Source: Chloranthus sessilifolius
Taxonomy: Eukaryota > Streptophyta > Magnoliopsida > Chloranthales > Chloranthaceae
DNA: 64,000 nt
Reading direction: 5' to 3'
Assembly: GCA_021018995.1 (NCBI GenBank)
Contig: CM037585.1
Span: 120,922,331-120,986,330, forward strand
Shown in pieces: positions 1-10,345 of this stretch; within the stretch, counting starts at the first letter, position 1; the number at the start of each line of letters is the position of its first letter. The position numbers and the translations under genes were made by a program. The notes under the pieces are model-generated. The model was given only the letters and a program-made list of their open reading frames with translations, was not told the origin of the DNA and did no database searches.

Positions 1-388
1 ATCTGAAATAAATTTAATATTTATAACATGTTTAAAAATTAAGAGGTGGCGAACTCAGGTAAGTATAGGATATTGTTTCGACTATCACTTCCCACATTGA
101 AGTTATTGAAGTAGGGAGAGGCTTCCGCAACTCCCCCAGTAAAACAAATTGAAAAAATTCAAAAAAATCATTATCAGTGAGCAGAATGAGAGGAAATTCA
201 TGGCCATCATACAAAGATTGAGATTTAGATTCTAAAATATTTAATGAAATATTTAGTATTGTAGGTGTTTTAGGGAGATTCGGCTCCCCCTTGTATACAA
301 AAAAGTTACATTTGGAAATGGAAATGACCCACTTTACAAAATTGGAGATTTTCAAACGAGCATCAAGGCTTTGTTTTCTATCCACTCC
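1..388 (-). repeat. Duplicated 3' flank of a minus-strand SAUR gene
   Basis: This stretch closely matches 30500-30889 and 41725-42113, which lie just downstream of intact minus-strand SAUR genes. The shared text includes the run around 'gggagaggcttccgcaactccccca' and the final 'catccactcctcatgag'. An open frame of 117 codons runs on the minus strand, but it resembles no protein and is interrupted in the paralogous copies. I read it as 3' UTR and flank, not as a gene. Confidence 0.75.
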
Positions 389-524
389 TCATGAGCCCTT
401 CAGACAAGAAGTTAACTTTAAGAAGGTATCTACTTTGCATGGAATTGTTAGACCTCCCATATGATGATCAAAGCCAAACTCTTCTTTAACTCTATTAAGC
501 AAGGTCTGAAATAATGGATGATTC

Positions 525-2239
525 TGATCTGTGCCGAAATATGATCATATTTCGCACTCTAATAGCAACATTTGGCTATCCGATGAAAGCTATCTGACGG
601 CTGTTGTGCAGTTTTTGTGATTTTAAGTATTTTTGTTCGTTGGATCTTACAGAAACATAAAAGAGCATAAATAAGGACAACATAGGAGCGTTGAACCATG
701 AAGCCAACGGAAACACTGAAATCCGTGGAAGAACTGACTGATCCAACCATTACTAAGAGAATTAAAAATGTCACAGGTCTAACTCAATCGATTGAATTCG
801 AAAAATCAATCGATTGAGGTAATGACAACTGTTCTGCCACCCAAAATCTGAATTTGAAATCAATCGGTTGATTTCAAATTCAAATAAATCCGCCAAAAAT
901 AAGATTTTGAATTCAATCGATTGAATCTTGGAATTCAATCGATTGACCTATATATGGCAAATTTTTAATCCATGCCCTATATAAACAGAGCAGTGTTTAG
1001 GGTTTGGGCATGCTTATTTTTAGGCCTTTTTGGCTAATTTTTAGTTTTTCTTTAGGATTTTTCTCCTTAGTTTTTTTCATTTTATTTTAGCTTTAGTTTT
1101 TTTTTATAGATTGCAATTAGGAATCAAAGCTTTGTAAGGTTTCAAATCTTTTCCTAAAAGAACCGAGCATTTGATAAATTAAAGAACGTGTTTGATGGTT
1201 TTAGATCTGTGTCTTGCTTGTGGATCGGAGATGAACGACTAAAACCATTCATTCAAGGAGGAAGCGACCCTTAGATAAGTAGTTAATTTATTTTTATTCA
1301 ATAATTTCTTTTTATAAATATTGAATCATACGGCTAGTAGTGTGTGCTTAATATATTATCATCGAATGCTCATTTATAGCCGTCGATCTTGGTTATCAGC
1401 GATAATAAAAGAGTCATTCTACCTAGATCTGATCTTGTAGACTGATCTAGAATGCTGTATCTTTGGTGCTTACCGTTGTAATTTCGTATTTAAGATACGT
1501 TATACCTTCGCATGATTCATGCCGTGATTGGATGTGTCATAGTGTTGAGATAGGGTATGTTGGATTAATAATCACATTCTTTTCGAATCTTTTTGCTTGT
1601 AATAAAATGAGGGTTAATATTTGTATTCATTGTCATAATTATTGAATTGTACGATTTCCAGTTTGAGCATGTTATTTTATCATCAAATACTTGTTTATAG
1701 CCGTTAACTGTGTGATTGGCGACAATAAACGAGTTATTCCACCTAGATCTGATCTTGTAGACTGATTTAGAATGTCTTTCGCATGTGAGATACGTTATGT
1801 CTTTCGCATGATTCATGTTGTGATTGGATGCACCATTGTATTTGGATAGGGTATGCCAGATCAATAATCACATTCGTTACGATTCGTTCTTCTTGTAGTT
1901 AAATGAGGGCAAATACTTTGACATTGAAATGTGTGATTGATTGTTGGTAGAAAAATTATAAATTTAGGGTTAGCAGACTCCTTGATCATCTTTTCATCGT
2001 TATTTGGTTATTCACTGTTTTTCCTATATAAGCTTTGTTTAGATATTTTTTATTTGTGTTTGTGTAGTTATTATTTTTTTTATCGTTATAAAAATCTCAC
2101 CTTTGGTACTTCCTTAGGTTCGTTTTACACTTCTAGAAATTAATTAAATTTCACGCTTCCCTGTGGGTTCAACACCCTTGATTTCACTGTGCTACAATAG
2201 ACCTTGTGCACTTGTAAGGGTATAATTTAAAACTGATCA
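525..2239 (+). mobile_element. Solo LTR inside the SAUR pseudogene
   Basis: The element begins TGATCTG and ends ACTGATCA, so it has TG...CA ends, and it is flanked by the 5-bp duplication GATTC (520-524 and 2240-2244). Removing it restores the SAUR reading register. A TATA-like CTATATAAACAGAG lies near 980, directly after an array of CAATCGATTGA palindromes. The 3' end has the 'TCCCTGTGGGTTCAACACCC' text typical of some gypsy-type LTR ends. Two diverged copies of a block of about 120 bp lie at roughly 1358-1500 and 1680-1830. No coding region, primer binding site or second LTR is present. The family assignment (gypsy-type, not chromovirus) is inference. Confidence 0.9.
785..946. repeat. CAATCGATTGA palindrome array in the solo LTR
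   Basis: Four to five copies of CAATCGATTGA, one with a G substitution (CAATCGGTTGA), are spread over about 160 bp. The last copy ends two bases before a CTATATATGG box. Each copy is a perfect palindrome with one CpG at its centre. Confidence 0.85.
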
Positions 2240-2633
2240 GATTCAAATAGGATATGAGAACAACGAATCGCTTCTTCTGTTGCTCTCTAACATAAACAGC
2301 ACAGTGGCCTTTTGGAATTTCTCAGGCGGTACTTGATTGAATTCCACTTAGAGACCATCGGAGAATCTGCTTGGCGTGAACCATCCCAGGCAAACGGATT
2401 CCCATCCTTTTTAAGAAACTTGTAAGTTAGGGACAGCTGAGAAAAAGATCTCAAGCTCATAAGTGAAGTTAGATAAAAAGCCAGAGGATGAAGATTGAAT
2501 GAACTGGCTGTCTCTATGGGCACGTTTGTTTCGTTGTAATATAGACCCTATAAAATCGAAAATGCATGTAATTTTTTGATGACTGGATTACATGCATTAT
2601 TCACTTTGCATGTAATATTTGGGTGTAAAATGA

Positions 2634-2710
2634 TTGTTCTTTTGGGTGTAAAATTTCCTTGTAAAATCTATTTTTTGATGTTTTTTTAACATTACATCCA
2701 AAAGAACAAC
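2634..2710. repeat. Short inverted repeat near the left end of the insertion
   Basis: The arm 'gttcttttgggtgtaa' at about 2636-2651 is the near reverse complement of 'ttacatccaaaagaac' at about 2693-2708. It lies in AT-rich text with repeated 'tgcatgtaat' words. It may be a subterminal region of a MITE-like element. Confidence 0.5.
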
Positions 2711-3028
2711 TTGTGTAATATATTTAGTTTCATGTGCAAAATGGACATTTCCCATTCATCTTTACTAGTATCCGACTTCATCGAGCATGATCAGCAATAG
2801 TGCAACCATGACTTTCCTGATGGTGGCTCTCATGAAGATAGATTTGGCCCAACTGGTCAGTCCTAAAAGTACCTTAAAGAGTTTTATTTAGCAGTTAAAA
2901 ACCGCCGGCAATAAGTTTATTTATTTATTTTTTAAATCCAAAATCTGCTCATATATACCTGTAGGATTTTTTGGGGAGCTTTAAATTGCACTCGATATTT
3001 GAGGTTTTTTCGGGAGCTACAAGTTGCA

Positions 3029-3341
3029 CACGAGATTTGTACTGTGGCACATGAGTTAAAAGGAATGACCTAATATTATTGAAACCCATGCCACATGGAA
3101 CTCCATCTAAGCCATTTGATTTGAATAACATGATGTAAAGATCTTTGACGCCAAAGATTGACACAAAATATGAGTTCTGTGTTGAATCAGATGGTAGAGA
3201 TAACATTTCGTGCCAATTTTTTGCATCAAGGATCTTTATATCATGGCCATCAAATCATACGGCTTAGATGGTGTTCCATGTGGCATGGCTACTTAGTCAT
3301 TCTTTTTAAACGCATGTGCCATGGTACAAATCTTTGAGATG
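3029..3341. mobile_element. Foldback MITE-like element
   Basis: The left arm (about 3029-3141) and right arm (about 3225-3341) are reverse complements of each other over roughly 110 bp with scattered mismatches. They share 'gccacatggaac-ccatctaagcc' and 'tttgta-c-tggcacatg'. The loop is about 85 bp. There is no coding capacity. A related direct duplication ('gggagct..aa.ttgcac.cga.atttg') lies just to the left at 2965-3040. Confidence 0.75.
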
Positions 3342-4263
3342 ACATAATAAGCGAGACTTTGGACCCTATCGATTAAAATTACTATTTGAGATCAATAGAG
3401 CAATCTCTCAATTAAAATTATCCTAAATTTCAATCCAAACAATCAACTAATTAAATCTACAATCTGTCAAATCCTTCATCTTCTACACCAATCAAACAAA
3501 AGAAAAAAATTATTATATCATTTTACAAGAAATTCCTTTGGCCAAAGAACAAATTTACAAAAGAAAAAAATTATATCATTTTACAAGAACTTCCACTGAT
3601 CTGAGAACAAATTTTCAAAATGTTGCTTTCTCCACAAACTTCCACTGCAACCTATGACACTATTTCACCATAGCAAGCAATATAAGTTTAATCACCTGCT
3701 ATGTTTTGGAGTGAAAGGAAATATGCAAGCTTTCAATTCATTTCAGTACTTGCTTTTTGAAAGAAGAAAAAATCACCACCCCATATAAATAAAAAAAATT
3801 GGAGATATATGCCCAACCCGAGCAATGTGCCTCTCAAGTCTATCTCTTGCTTTCAATTATCAATCAGTACTTGTTTTTCCAAAATGTACATATCAAAGAA
3901 ATGACTACCAAAGAGTTGATACTAAAGTAAAATTAGACAAGACCAACAAATGACACACAAATAAGTGGAATTACACTTTTGGCTCCAACTGATTTGGCAG
4001 CAAAGGAGTAGAGCCCGAGCACAACCGGTCAGGAACCAACTACCAATTTAATATTAAAAGCTACAACAGACTTGCTCAATTTCCTCCATAATAATGAATG
4101 GAACATCTTAATTGTTTAATCCTCCAAACAAATTTATATTGCTTCAAGGACTTGTGCTTTGATCTCTTCTCCCGCTTTTTATTCCTGCCAAAGATTCTGA
4201 CACATGAGAGCTAAGAAAAAAAAATGGCACCAAAAAGTAAGAGATGATCCCAAATATGGTTGC
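3342..4263. other. AT-rich stretch without a recognisable gene
   Basis: I see no open frame with protein character on either strand. The only structure is a tandem duplication of about 60 bp around 3500-3616 ('aaagaaaaaaattatatcattttacaagaa'). Confidence 0.5.
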
Positions 4264-4362
4264 CTAAACATACTCATCTTGTGAGCTAGGATCCCAGCAG
4301 TACTTCAGTTTCCTGTCAATATGCCTCATATCCTTGGCTGTAGGGATTTTGAGTTCCTTGAC
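4264..4362 (-). pseudogene. Terminal exon fragment of an unidentified host gene
   Basis: On the minus strand an acceptor-like 'tttttatgcag' is followed by 32 open codons and a TAG stop at 4264-4266. The peptide contains [11 protein letters not shown] and [15 protein letters not shown], and its composition looks like a real protein, unlike the surrounding text. I do not recognise the gene. The exon is isolated: upstream lies the LTR at 4462, and no joining exon is visible. The next gene-like exon on this strand belongs to DNA polymerase delta (7653-7769), to which this one shows no evident relation. Confidence 0.55.
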
Positions 4363-4796
4363 CTGCATAAAAAGATTGCATCATGCATGTGGTTTTTGAA
4401 TCATGTGTATCAGATTCATTAGACAAATACTAAACTTTTTTATCAAACCCACAATGTTACATGTGACGACCCGACTTTTCCAATCCCTAAGGTATAGGAA
4501 AGGCCGGTTCATCAACTTACTGATTTCTCAATAAGCCGAAATAAACAGAAGCCGGCAGCATAACAAAGATCTAAAACAGAGGCAAAGTAGAGTAAGCAAT
4601 GACAAAAGCTTAATAAAATAATATATATCGCCCTGAGGAACCAGAAAGAACCACCGGTGATGGCCAATCCAACACCTAAAATAGTGGTTCCTAATAATGG
4701 TTCCTCGAGTGATATCAAAAGATAAAACAATGGCCTAGGGCCCAAAATTCAAAGAATAGTTCTAAACAAAAGTACCCAAAAAAGATAATCTAGAAG

Positions 4797-4916
4797 TCAA
4801 GGGAAAAACTCCTCTGCAGGTGTCTCCAATTCCTCCTCAGGAATATAATCGGAGTCCTCCAGATCCTTAGATCCTAGGCCAGTCTTAGCACCTATGACGT
4901 ATAGTCGAGGGTGAGC
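4797..4916 (-). other. Conserved acidic short frame in family A LTR (copy 1)
   Basis: An open segment on the minus strand runs from PRLYVIGAK to a terminal DSDYIPEEELETPAEEFFP and a TGA. The same frame is open in the LTRs at 7822, 12075 and 18655 (one internal stop in the last), with many third-position differences. It follows an acceptor-like AG. Confidence 0.45.
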
Positions 4917-5767
4917 TAACAACAAAGCCCAATAGAGGAAATATGTCTATTTGCATTTCATTATAAGTAAAGGTTTTCAAAGACAGAAATCGAATCAAAT
5001 ATGGTTTTCAAAAGATGCCTTCCAAACTAAATCTCCAGTTCTAATCATGAGGTCAAAACTAATATAATTTATCTGATGTGTTCAAAAACTTCTGAATCAG
5101 CATGCTTCTTGTCTTAAAATTATAATTAAATTTTATCTCCCAAATTACATATAGCATGAGAGCGGACTAAGTCACCGATGGGAAACCCTACTGACCATCG
5201 TCATTCATGAACCCATTTTCTGAAGTGCAACAAGCCCCTACGCTATGAGGGAAACTTGAGCCAAAATAAATACCGTCAACATGGTTGATAGAATCTAGGG
5301 TTTTGTTCGTATGTGCCTCAAATCGAATGCAAATGCTAACTTATATCAAAGCTTGTATACATAACATATTTATTGATTTTTCGGAGTTCTGATTCGAAGT
5401 TCACATTCAAAAATAGCTGAGGTTCTGAAGTTCAAATTTCTAAGTTCTTAGTCATAACAACGTTTTCCAAATTCTTATTTGTGTCATAATTCAGAGTTCT
5501 TATTCATGCTGTGTTAGACAAATATTTCAGAAATTATACTATTTATCAAACAACCTATATTTATAATAGAATGCAAATTAGGTGTAGGGTTCCCCTACCT
5601 CAACAAAGACGGTCCAAAAACAAGCAAAAACAGTCCTCACAAAGGACTCTCTAACTCAAAACCTACAAAGATTAACACTTACAATGTTAATATTGGACCA
5701 AAAGTCAAACTCGAAAGCTTGCCAAGAAAAATCCGACAAAAATTTCAAAGGCCTGAAACAGGGCAAA

Positions 5768-5886
5768 ATTCGACCCTCAAATTCGACCCTCGAATTTCCA
5801 AAAGTTCATCAGGTCTGAAAAATCATATTTCGACTCTCGATTTTCAACTCGATGGTCGAATTCCAAATTTGACCCTCGAATTTCTC
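5768..5886. repeat. TCGA-type palindrome array, family A LTR copy 1
   Basis: Repeated 'TTCGACCCTCGAATTT' words and variants (TTCGACTCTCGA, TGGTCGAATTCC) are packed into about 120 bp. Each is an interrupted palindrome TCGA-NNN-TCGA. On the minus strand the array lies between two donor-like GAG|GTAGG sites at about 6025 and 5598. Confidence 0.7.
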
Positions 5887-6638
5887 CAGGTCTGTGGCTT
5901 TAAATTTGGATCTCCGGACCCTTTTTCTTTCTTTCAACCACAGTTTGTTTATCTAAGATAAAAACTCCATTTTCTACTCTAAGCAAAACATAATTTAAAT
6001 AACTCATGGAGGTTTAAAAGCCTACCTCTTGACGTTTAATCCATCAATCCCATTGCACCAAAATCACGCACCGGAACCAATCTTCAAGGTTTAATAGGCC
6101 AGAGTTTCCTATTCAGTCCATTCAAACCTTTCTTCACATGCACAGGTCAAAACCACATAGAAACATCCTCTCCCCTATCCTTCTCTTCCGATAGCTCAAA
6201 CCGATCAGAAATTTAATACGAAGCTTATCAACGGTTGAGATGGGGAGAGGAGTTTACAATTTCTCAAGATCTAGGATCAAAGGTGAGGGCAAAGGTTGTA
6301 AGTTCTTAATTCAAACGAGAGAGAGAGAGAGAGAAGTGTAACTTCTCTTCAAAGCTCTCTCTTATAATACAAAAATAAAGAACCAAAATATCTAGATTTT
6401 CTATTTGGAATCCTATCCACTTAATTTGCATTTGTTTCCAGTTTTAAACACAAACACCTAACTTATAGTGTAAGTCATTGATTACATGACTTCCACAAGT
6501 CATGAAAAAAAATCCTTTGGCCATTATTCTCATCATACCTTTAACCAAACAAAACCCAAAAAAAATCCCGTAACATTTCTGGACACACTTACCGAGGTAA
6601 ACAAAAACAGGCCAAAATATAAGGGATATTATATTACA

Positions 6639-7652
6639 ACTTACAAATGATAGTGTGGAATAAACTGACAGCAATTTCACATGTCCAAAACATGGCAATG
6701 AGGAAATATATTATGTATTTATTTAATTAATTAAGATTATGGGATTAAATCTTTTCTAACAGTGTATGATTATCAAGCTTCTGAATAGCCTTTTATCTGC
6801 CACATCCTGTCAAGAAGGTGACTTCCGTAGATTTTCAGGGGTCCTGACATCTGTTGAAGTGAATTATGACAGGATTGATGTGGTAAAAGGCCCTTAATAA
6901 GCTTGTTAGTCTTATGATGCCAGTGATACCCCATGAAATTGAGTTTATTAAGGACTCAATGATTTGTGTCACTGTTATGATCTAGACAACACGCTATCTT
7001 TTGGCAGGGTTAACAACCCCTTGCACATATGCCAATTGCTATGGACCATCTTATCTTTTGGCCACCCTTTGGATGGAAAATAGCCCCAAAATCATACCCA
7101 TTTGTTGTTTCCAACCATCCAATCAATGGACTTTTCACGGGAATTGTTGTGAAAGTACAATATAAATCAAGTATCGGAAAAAAAGTCATTATGCACTGCA
7201 CAAAAATTCAGGATGAACAAAGAATATAATGCAAGAGTAAGTTTTATAGGAAATGCTCTGACACAACTCACAACACATACACCATCAAATTAGATTGGCA
7301 TGTACCCAAGCTGAAAGCATGTCAATTTTTTTTTGTATCATGCATAAACATTCATGAGTATTTATTATGTTGTAAACTTTTTTTTTTGGATAGGTTTTAC
7401 CACGAAACTTTTATTGCTTAAATATTTACTGAATGTGTGCTACATTTAAGAAAACGACAGTGTCAATTCAGATGACAAATTTACCTACTAATAGGTCATT
7501 TCCTTGTTAGGATTGAGCGAAGTGACGACTGATAGACAGTTGTCCCTTCTAACTGTTTCAATGCATGTTCATCATAAGAAAATATAATAAAAGGAATGTC
7601 TAAAATAAAAAGAACAGACTCAAACGGTAGAGAAACTCCACTCTATTCTAAC
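6639..7652. other. No gene seen between the LTR and the Pol delta exon
   Basis: This stretch is AT-rich. Two overlapping short open frames around 7010-7229 lie on opposite strands and neither resembles a protein family. It is probably intron or flank of captured gene sequence. Confidence 0.4.
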
Positions 7653-7769
7653 CTTTGGTTCCATTTTATCAAAATTATCTGGGTTTGCCCATAACAGTCC
7701 ACCATATCTCTTCTCGCTGATCAATAGATATGGACAGTAAACCTTCTCGAACTCCAATTTGATTGGCTT
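7653..7769 (-). pseudogene. POLD1: DNA polymerase delta catalytic subunit, exon fragment
   Basis: Thirty-nine codons on the minus strand read [11 protein letters not shown], then [15 protein letters not shown] and [11 protein letters not shown]. This is the palm-domain stretch of B-family DNA polymerase delta in which [10 protein letters not shown] is nearly invariant (animal and plant enzymes have PYLLINKKRYAGL and FDKMD at these positions). The exon is bounded by an AAG|GT donor at its 3' edge and an AG at its 5' edge. No neighbouring Pol delta exon was found, so this is one captured exon and not the working gene. It lies inside the 14.8-kb insertion on the same strand as the carboxypeptidase fragment. 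Differences from the usual residues ([12 protein letters not shown]) suggest relaxed constraint. Confidence 0.82.
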
Positions 7770-8587
7770 CGCAATACAAAAATAAGAAATTCTTTTAGCA
7801 TCAACTATATAGGATAACTTATGTAATATCCCTGATATTTTTTCAAACTATTTTTCGTTTAACTCGGTTAGCGTGCCCGGAAAAGTTACGGGATTTTTTT
7901 CTGGATATTTGGATAGCTAAGGGTATGATGGGAATATTGACCAAAGGATTTTTGTTTCTGACTTGTGGATGTTTTGTTTTTGGTAACTTACATGTTAAGT
8001 CTTGTATATGTGTTTAACACTGAATATTAATGCAATTAAGTAGATAGAGTTGTATTTACAAAAATCTAGATATTTGGTTGTTAGTTAATATTATAAAGAG
8101 AGGGACTTGCAAGAGAAGTTACACTTCTCTCTCTCTCTCTCTCTCTCTCGTTTGAATCTGAGTTTGCAACCCTTGACATTGCCTTTGATCTTAGATCTTG
8201 TGAGCTTGAGAATTACTCTCCCCATCTCAACCATTGAATAGACTAGTATTTGAATTCTAATCGGTTTGAGCTATTGAAAGAGAAGAGAGATAGGGGAGAG
8301 TGGCAGGTTTTGTGTGAATTTGGTTGTTGAAGTAGAGGCAACCTTGTGATGGACTGATTGGAGGTTCTAACCTGTTAAGCTTTGGAGATTAGTTCCGGTG
8401 CGTGACTTTGGTGCAACGGGATTGATGGGTTAAACGTTAAGAGGTAAGCATTTAAACCTCCTTGTGTTATTAGAATTTATGTTTTGTTTAGAGTAGAAAA
8501 TGGTGTATTTAAATAAGTTAAACAAACTGTGGTTGAAGGATGAAAAGGGTCCAAAGATCCAAAATTTAACAAACACAGAACTAAAGA

Positions 8588-8670
8588 AATTCGAGGGACG
8601 ATTTTCAAACCGAGGGTCGAATTTTGAAATTTTAAGCCTGATGAGATTTTTGAAATTCGAGGATCGAATT
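8588..8670. repeat. TCGA-type palindrome array, family A LTR copy 2
   Basis: This array holds 'ATTCGAGGGACGATTTT', 'CGAGGGTCGAATTTT' and 'ATTCGAGGATCGAATT', that is, TCGA-NNN-TCGA interrupted palindromes. It is shorter than in the paired LTR copy. It lies between the donor-like sites at 8444 and 8838. Confidence 0.7.
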
Positions 8671-9520
8671 GTGCCCTGTTTCAGGCCTTTGAAATTTTGT
8701 CAGATTTTTCCTTGGCAAGCTTTCGGGTTTGACTTTTGGTCCTATATTAACACTGAGAGTGTTAATCTTTTTAGGTTTTGAATTTGAGAGTCCTTTGTGA
8801 GGATTGCTTTTGATTGTTTGGAACCGTTTTTGTTGAGGTAGGGGAACCCTACACTTTATTTACATTCTATTTATAAGTAGGGACTGTTTTGATGAGGAGC
8901 ATAATTTTTGGAAATATTTGTTTAAACACAGCATGAATAAGAACTTGAAATTATGACACAAATCAGAAAATTGGAAAACTTTATTATGACTAAGAACTTT
9001 GAAATTTGAACTTCAGAACGTCAGTTATTTTTGAATGTGAACTTCGAATCAGAACTCCGAAAAATCAGTAAATATGTTATGAATATAAGCTTTGATATAA
9101 GTTAGCATTTGCATTCGATTTGAGGTACATATGAACGAAATCCTAGATTCTACCAACCATGTGGACGGTGTTTGTTTTGGTGCAAGTTTCCCTCATAGCG
9201 TAGGGGCTTGTTGCTCTTAAGAAAATGGGTTCATGAACGACGATGGTCAGTAGGGTTTCCCATCGGTAACGTAGTCTGCTCTCATGCTATATGTAATTTG
9301 GGAGATAAAATTAAGTTATAATTTTAAGACAAGAAGCATGCTAATTCAGAAGATTTTGAACACATCAGATGAATGTTATTAATTTTGACTCATGATTAGA
9401 ACTGGAGATTTAGTTTGCAAGGCATCTTTTGAAAACTATATTTGATCTGATTTCTGTCTTTGAAAACCTTTACTTATAATGAAATGCAAATAGACATGTT
9501 TCCTCTATTGGGCTTTGTTG

Positions 9521-9643
9521 TTAGCTTACCCTCGACTATACGTCATAGGTGCTAAGACTGACCTAGGGTCTGAGGATCTGGAGGACTCCGATTATATTCC
9601 TGAGGAGGAATTGGATACACCTGCAGAGGAGTTTTTCCCTTGA
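9521..9643 (+). other. Conserved acidic short frame in family A LTR (copy 2)
   Basis: The frame runs 41 codons to a TGA at 9641-9643, through PRLYVIGAK and DSDYIPEEELD to AEEFFP. An acceptor-like 'ttgttag' ends at 9524. The equivalent segments in the LTRs at 12075 and 18655 differ mainly at third codon positions. Confidence 0.45.
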
Positions 9644-10064
9644 TTCTAGATTACATCTTTTTGGTACTTTTGTTTAGAATTATTCTTTGAATATTGGGCC
9701 CTAGGACATTGTTTTGTCTTTTTGATATTACTCGAGGAACCATTATTAGGAACCACTATTTTAGATGTTGGATTGGCCATCACCGGTGGTTCTTCCTGGT
9801 TCCTCAGGGTGATATATATTATTTTGTTAAGCTTTTGTCATTGCTTACTCTACTTTGCCTCTGTTTTAGATCTTTGTTATGCTGTCGGCTTTTGTTTGTT
9901 TCGACTTATTGAGAAATCAATAAGTTGATGAACCGGCCTTTCCTATACCTTAGGGATTGGAAAAGTCGGGTCGTCACAACTTAGTAGTTATTTTACCATC
10001 AACATAAGGATATAAGAAGAAACAATAACACTGTCACTCAAAAACAATAATTACTGTTAATGCT

Positions 10065-10345
10065 TTAATAGATCTTCAACATCTCCAATGCAGCCTTGGG
10101 CTGATCCATCGGAACCATGTGACCGGCGTCATGGACCTGTTACATAAAATTGCTTAATAACTTTTAGCTATAGACTAGATGGTTAAAATTGTAAAAAGGT
10201 AAGCAGATGGATAGATCAGATAGATTGAAAGAAAGATGTGATCAACAGATGAAGAAACCTTCAGGAAACTAAGTGGCCCATGGCTTTTCAATAGTCCTGC
10301 TTCTGCACCATCAACCACAAATGGTTCATTGGGTAATTCAATTCC
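10065..10345 (-). pseudogene. Serine carboxypeptidase-like gene, last two exons
   Basis: On the minus strand, exon one (10345 to 10259) encodes ELPNEPFVVDGAEAGLLK followed by SHGPLSFLK and a GT donor. After an intron of about 120 bp, exon two (10136 to 10065) opens after 'cag' with VHDAGHMVPMDQPKAALEML and ends in TAA. This is the C-terminus of plant serine carboxypeptidase-like proteins (S10 family), including the catalytic His of the GHMVPMDQP motif. These enzymes are secretory or vacuolar. The upstream exons with the catalytic Ser and Asp are absent, so the fragment is not functional. The exon-intron-exon order was kept, so capture was at DNA level and not through an mRNA. Confidence 0.85.

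Larger units (their letters stand above)
389..2405 (-). pseudogene. SAUR auxin-responsive gene, split by a solo LTR
   Basis: The ATG is at 2403-2405 and the original TGA at 389-391. Joined in register, the two parts (2405-2241 and 524-389) match the 98-codon SAUR at 30890-31186 over its whole length: [15 protein letters not shown] at the N-terminus, the central [12 protein letters not shown] region, and the C-terminal GGLTIPC region. Three lesions are visible. An in-frame TGA replaces an Arg codon about 28 codons in. A complete LTR sits between the Asn and His codons of the central motif. The promoter is cut at the TATA box by a 14.8-kb insertion starting at 2518. SAUR proteins are small, intronless-gene products that in characterised cases act in auxin-linked cell expansion, for example by inhibiting PP2C.D phosphatases. 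This copy cannot make one. A TGTCTC motif (auxin response element core) survives at 2509-2514. Confidence 0.93.
4462..6638 (-). mobile_element. Solo LTR, chromovirus-like family A, minus orientation
   Basis: Read on the minus strand it starts TGTAATATAATATCCC and ends GTCGGGTCGTCACA. It is the same family as the plus-strand copy at 7822-9978: both share the CT microsatellite after the TATA region, the TCGA palindrome array and the conserved 3' part. No primer binding site or gag-pol follows. The target duplication is not clean: the 5 bp on the left are TTACA, while on the right ACTTACA follows, so TTACA is offset by 2 bp. TGTAATATCC starts and GTCACA ends are typical of Tekay/Del-type chromovirus LTRs; that assignment is inference. 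Confidence 0.85.
7822..9978 (+). mobile_element. Solo LTR, chromovirus-like family A, plus orientation
   Basis: It begins TGTAATATCCCTG and ends TCGGGTCGTCACA, with a perfect 5-bp target duplication ACTTA at 7817-7821 and 9979-9983. At 2157 bp it is clearly related to the inverted copy at 4462-6638. In order it holds a TATA-like ATTATAAAGAG near 8092, a CT microsatellite near 8127-8150, a donor-like GAG|GTAAGC at 8444, a TCGA palindrome array, a second donor-like GAG|GTAGGG at 8838, and the conserved acidic frame. No internal retrotransposon sequence remains, so it formed by LTR-LTR recombination. Confidence 0.92.

Noticed and set aside
32..385. 117-codon open frame on the minus strand
   Set aside because: It lies in SAUR 3' flank. 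The copies at 30500 and 41755 have stops or shifted frames.
7010..7229. Overlapping open frames of about 65 codons on both strands
   Set aside because: Mirror frames of a low-stop stretch; neither resembles a protein and no second copy exists to compare.
9694..9928. Hydrophobic open frame in the family A LTR, also open at 4512-4745
   Set aside because: The two LTR copies are so similar that a shared open frame is expected. It is absent from families B and C, and its hydrophobic look follows from T-rich text.
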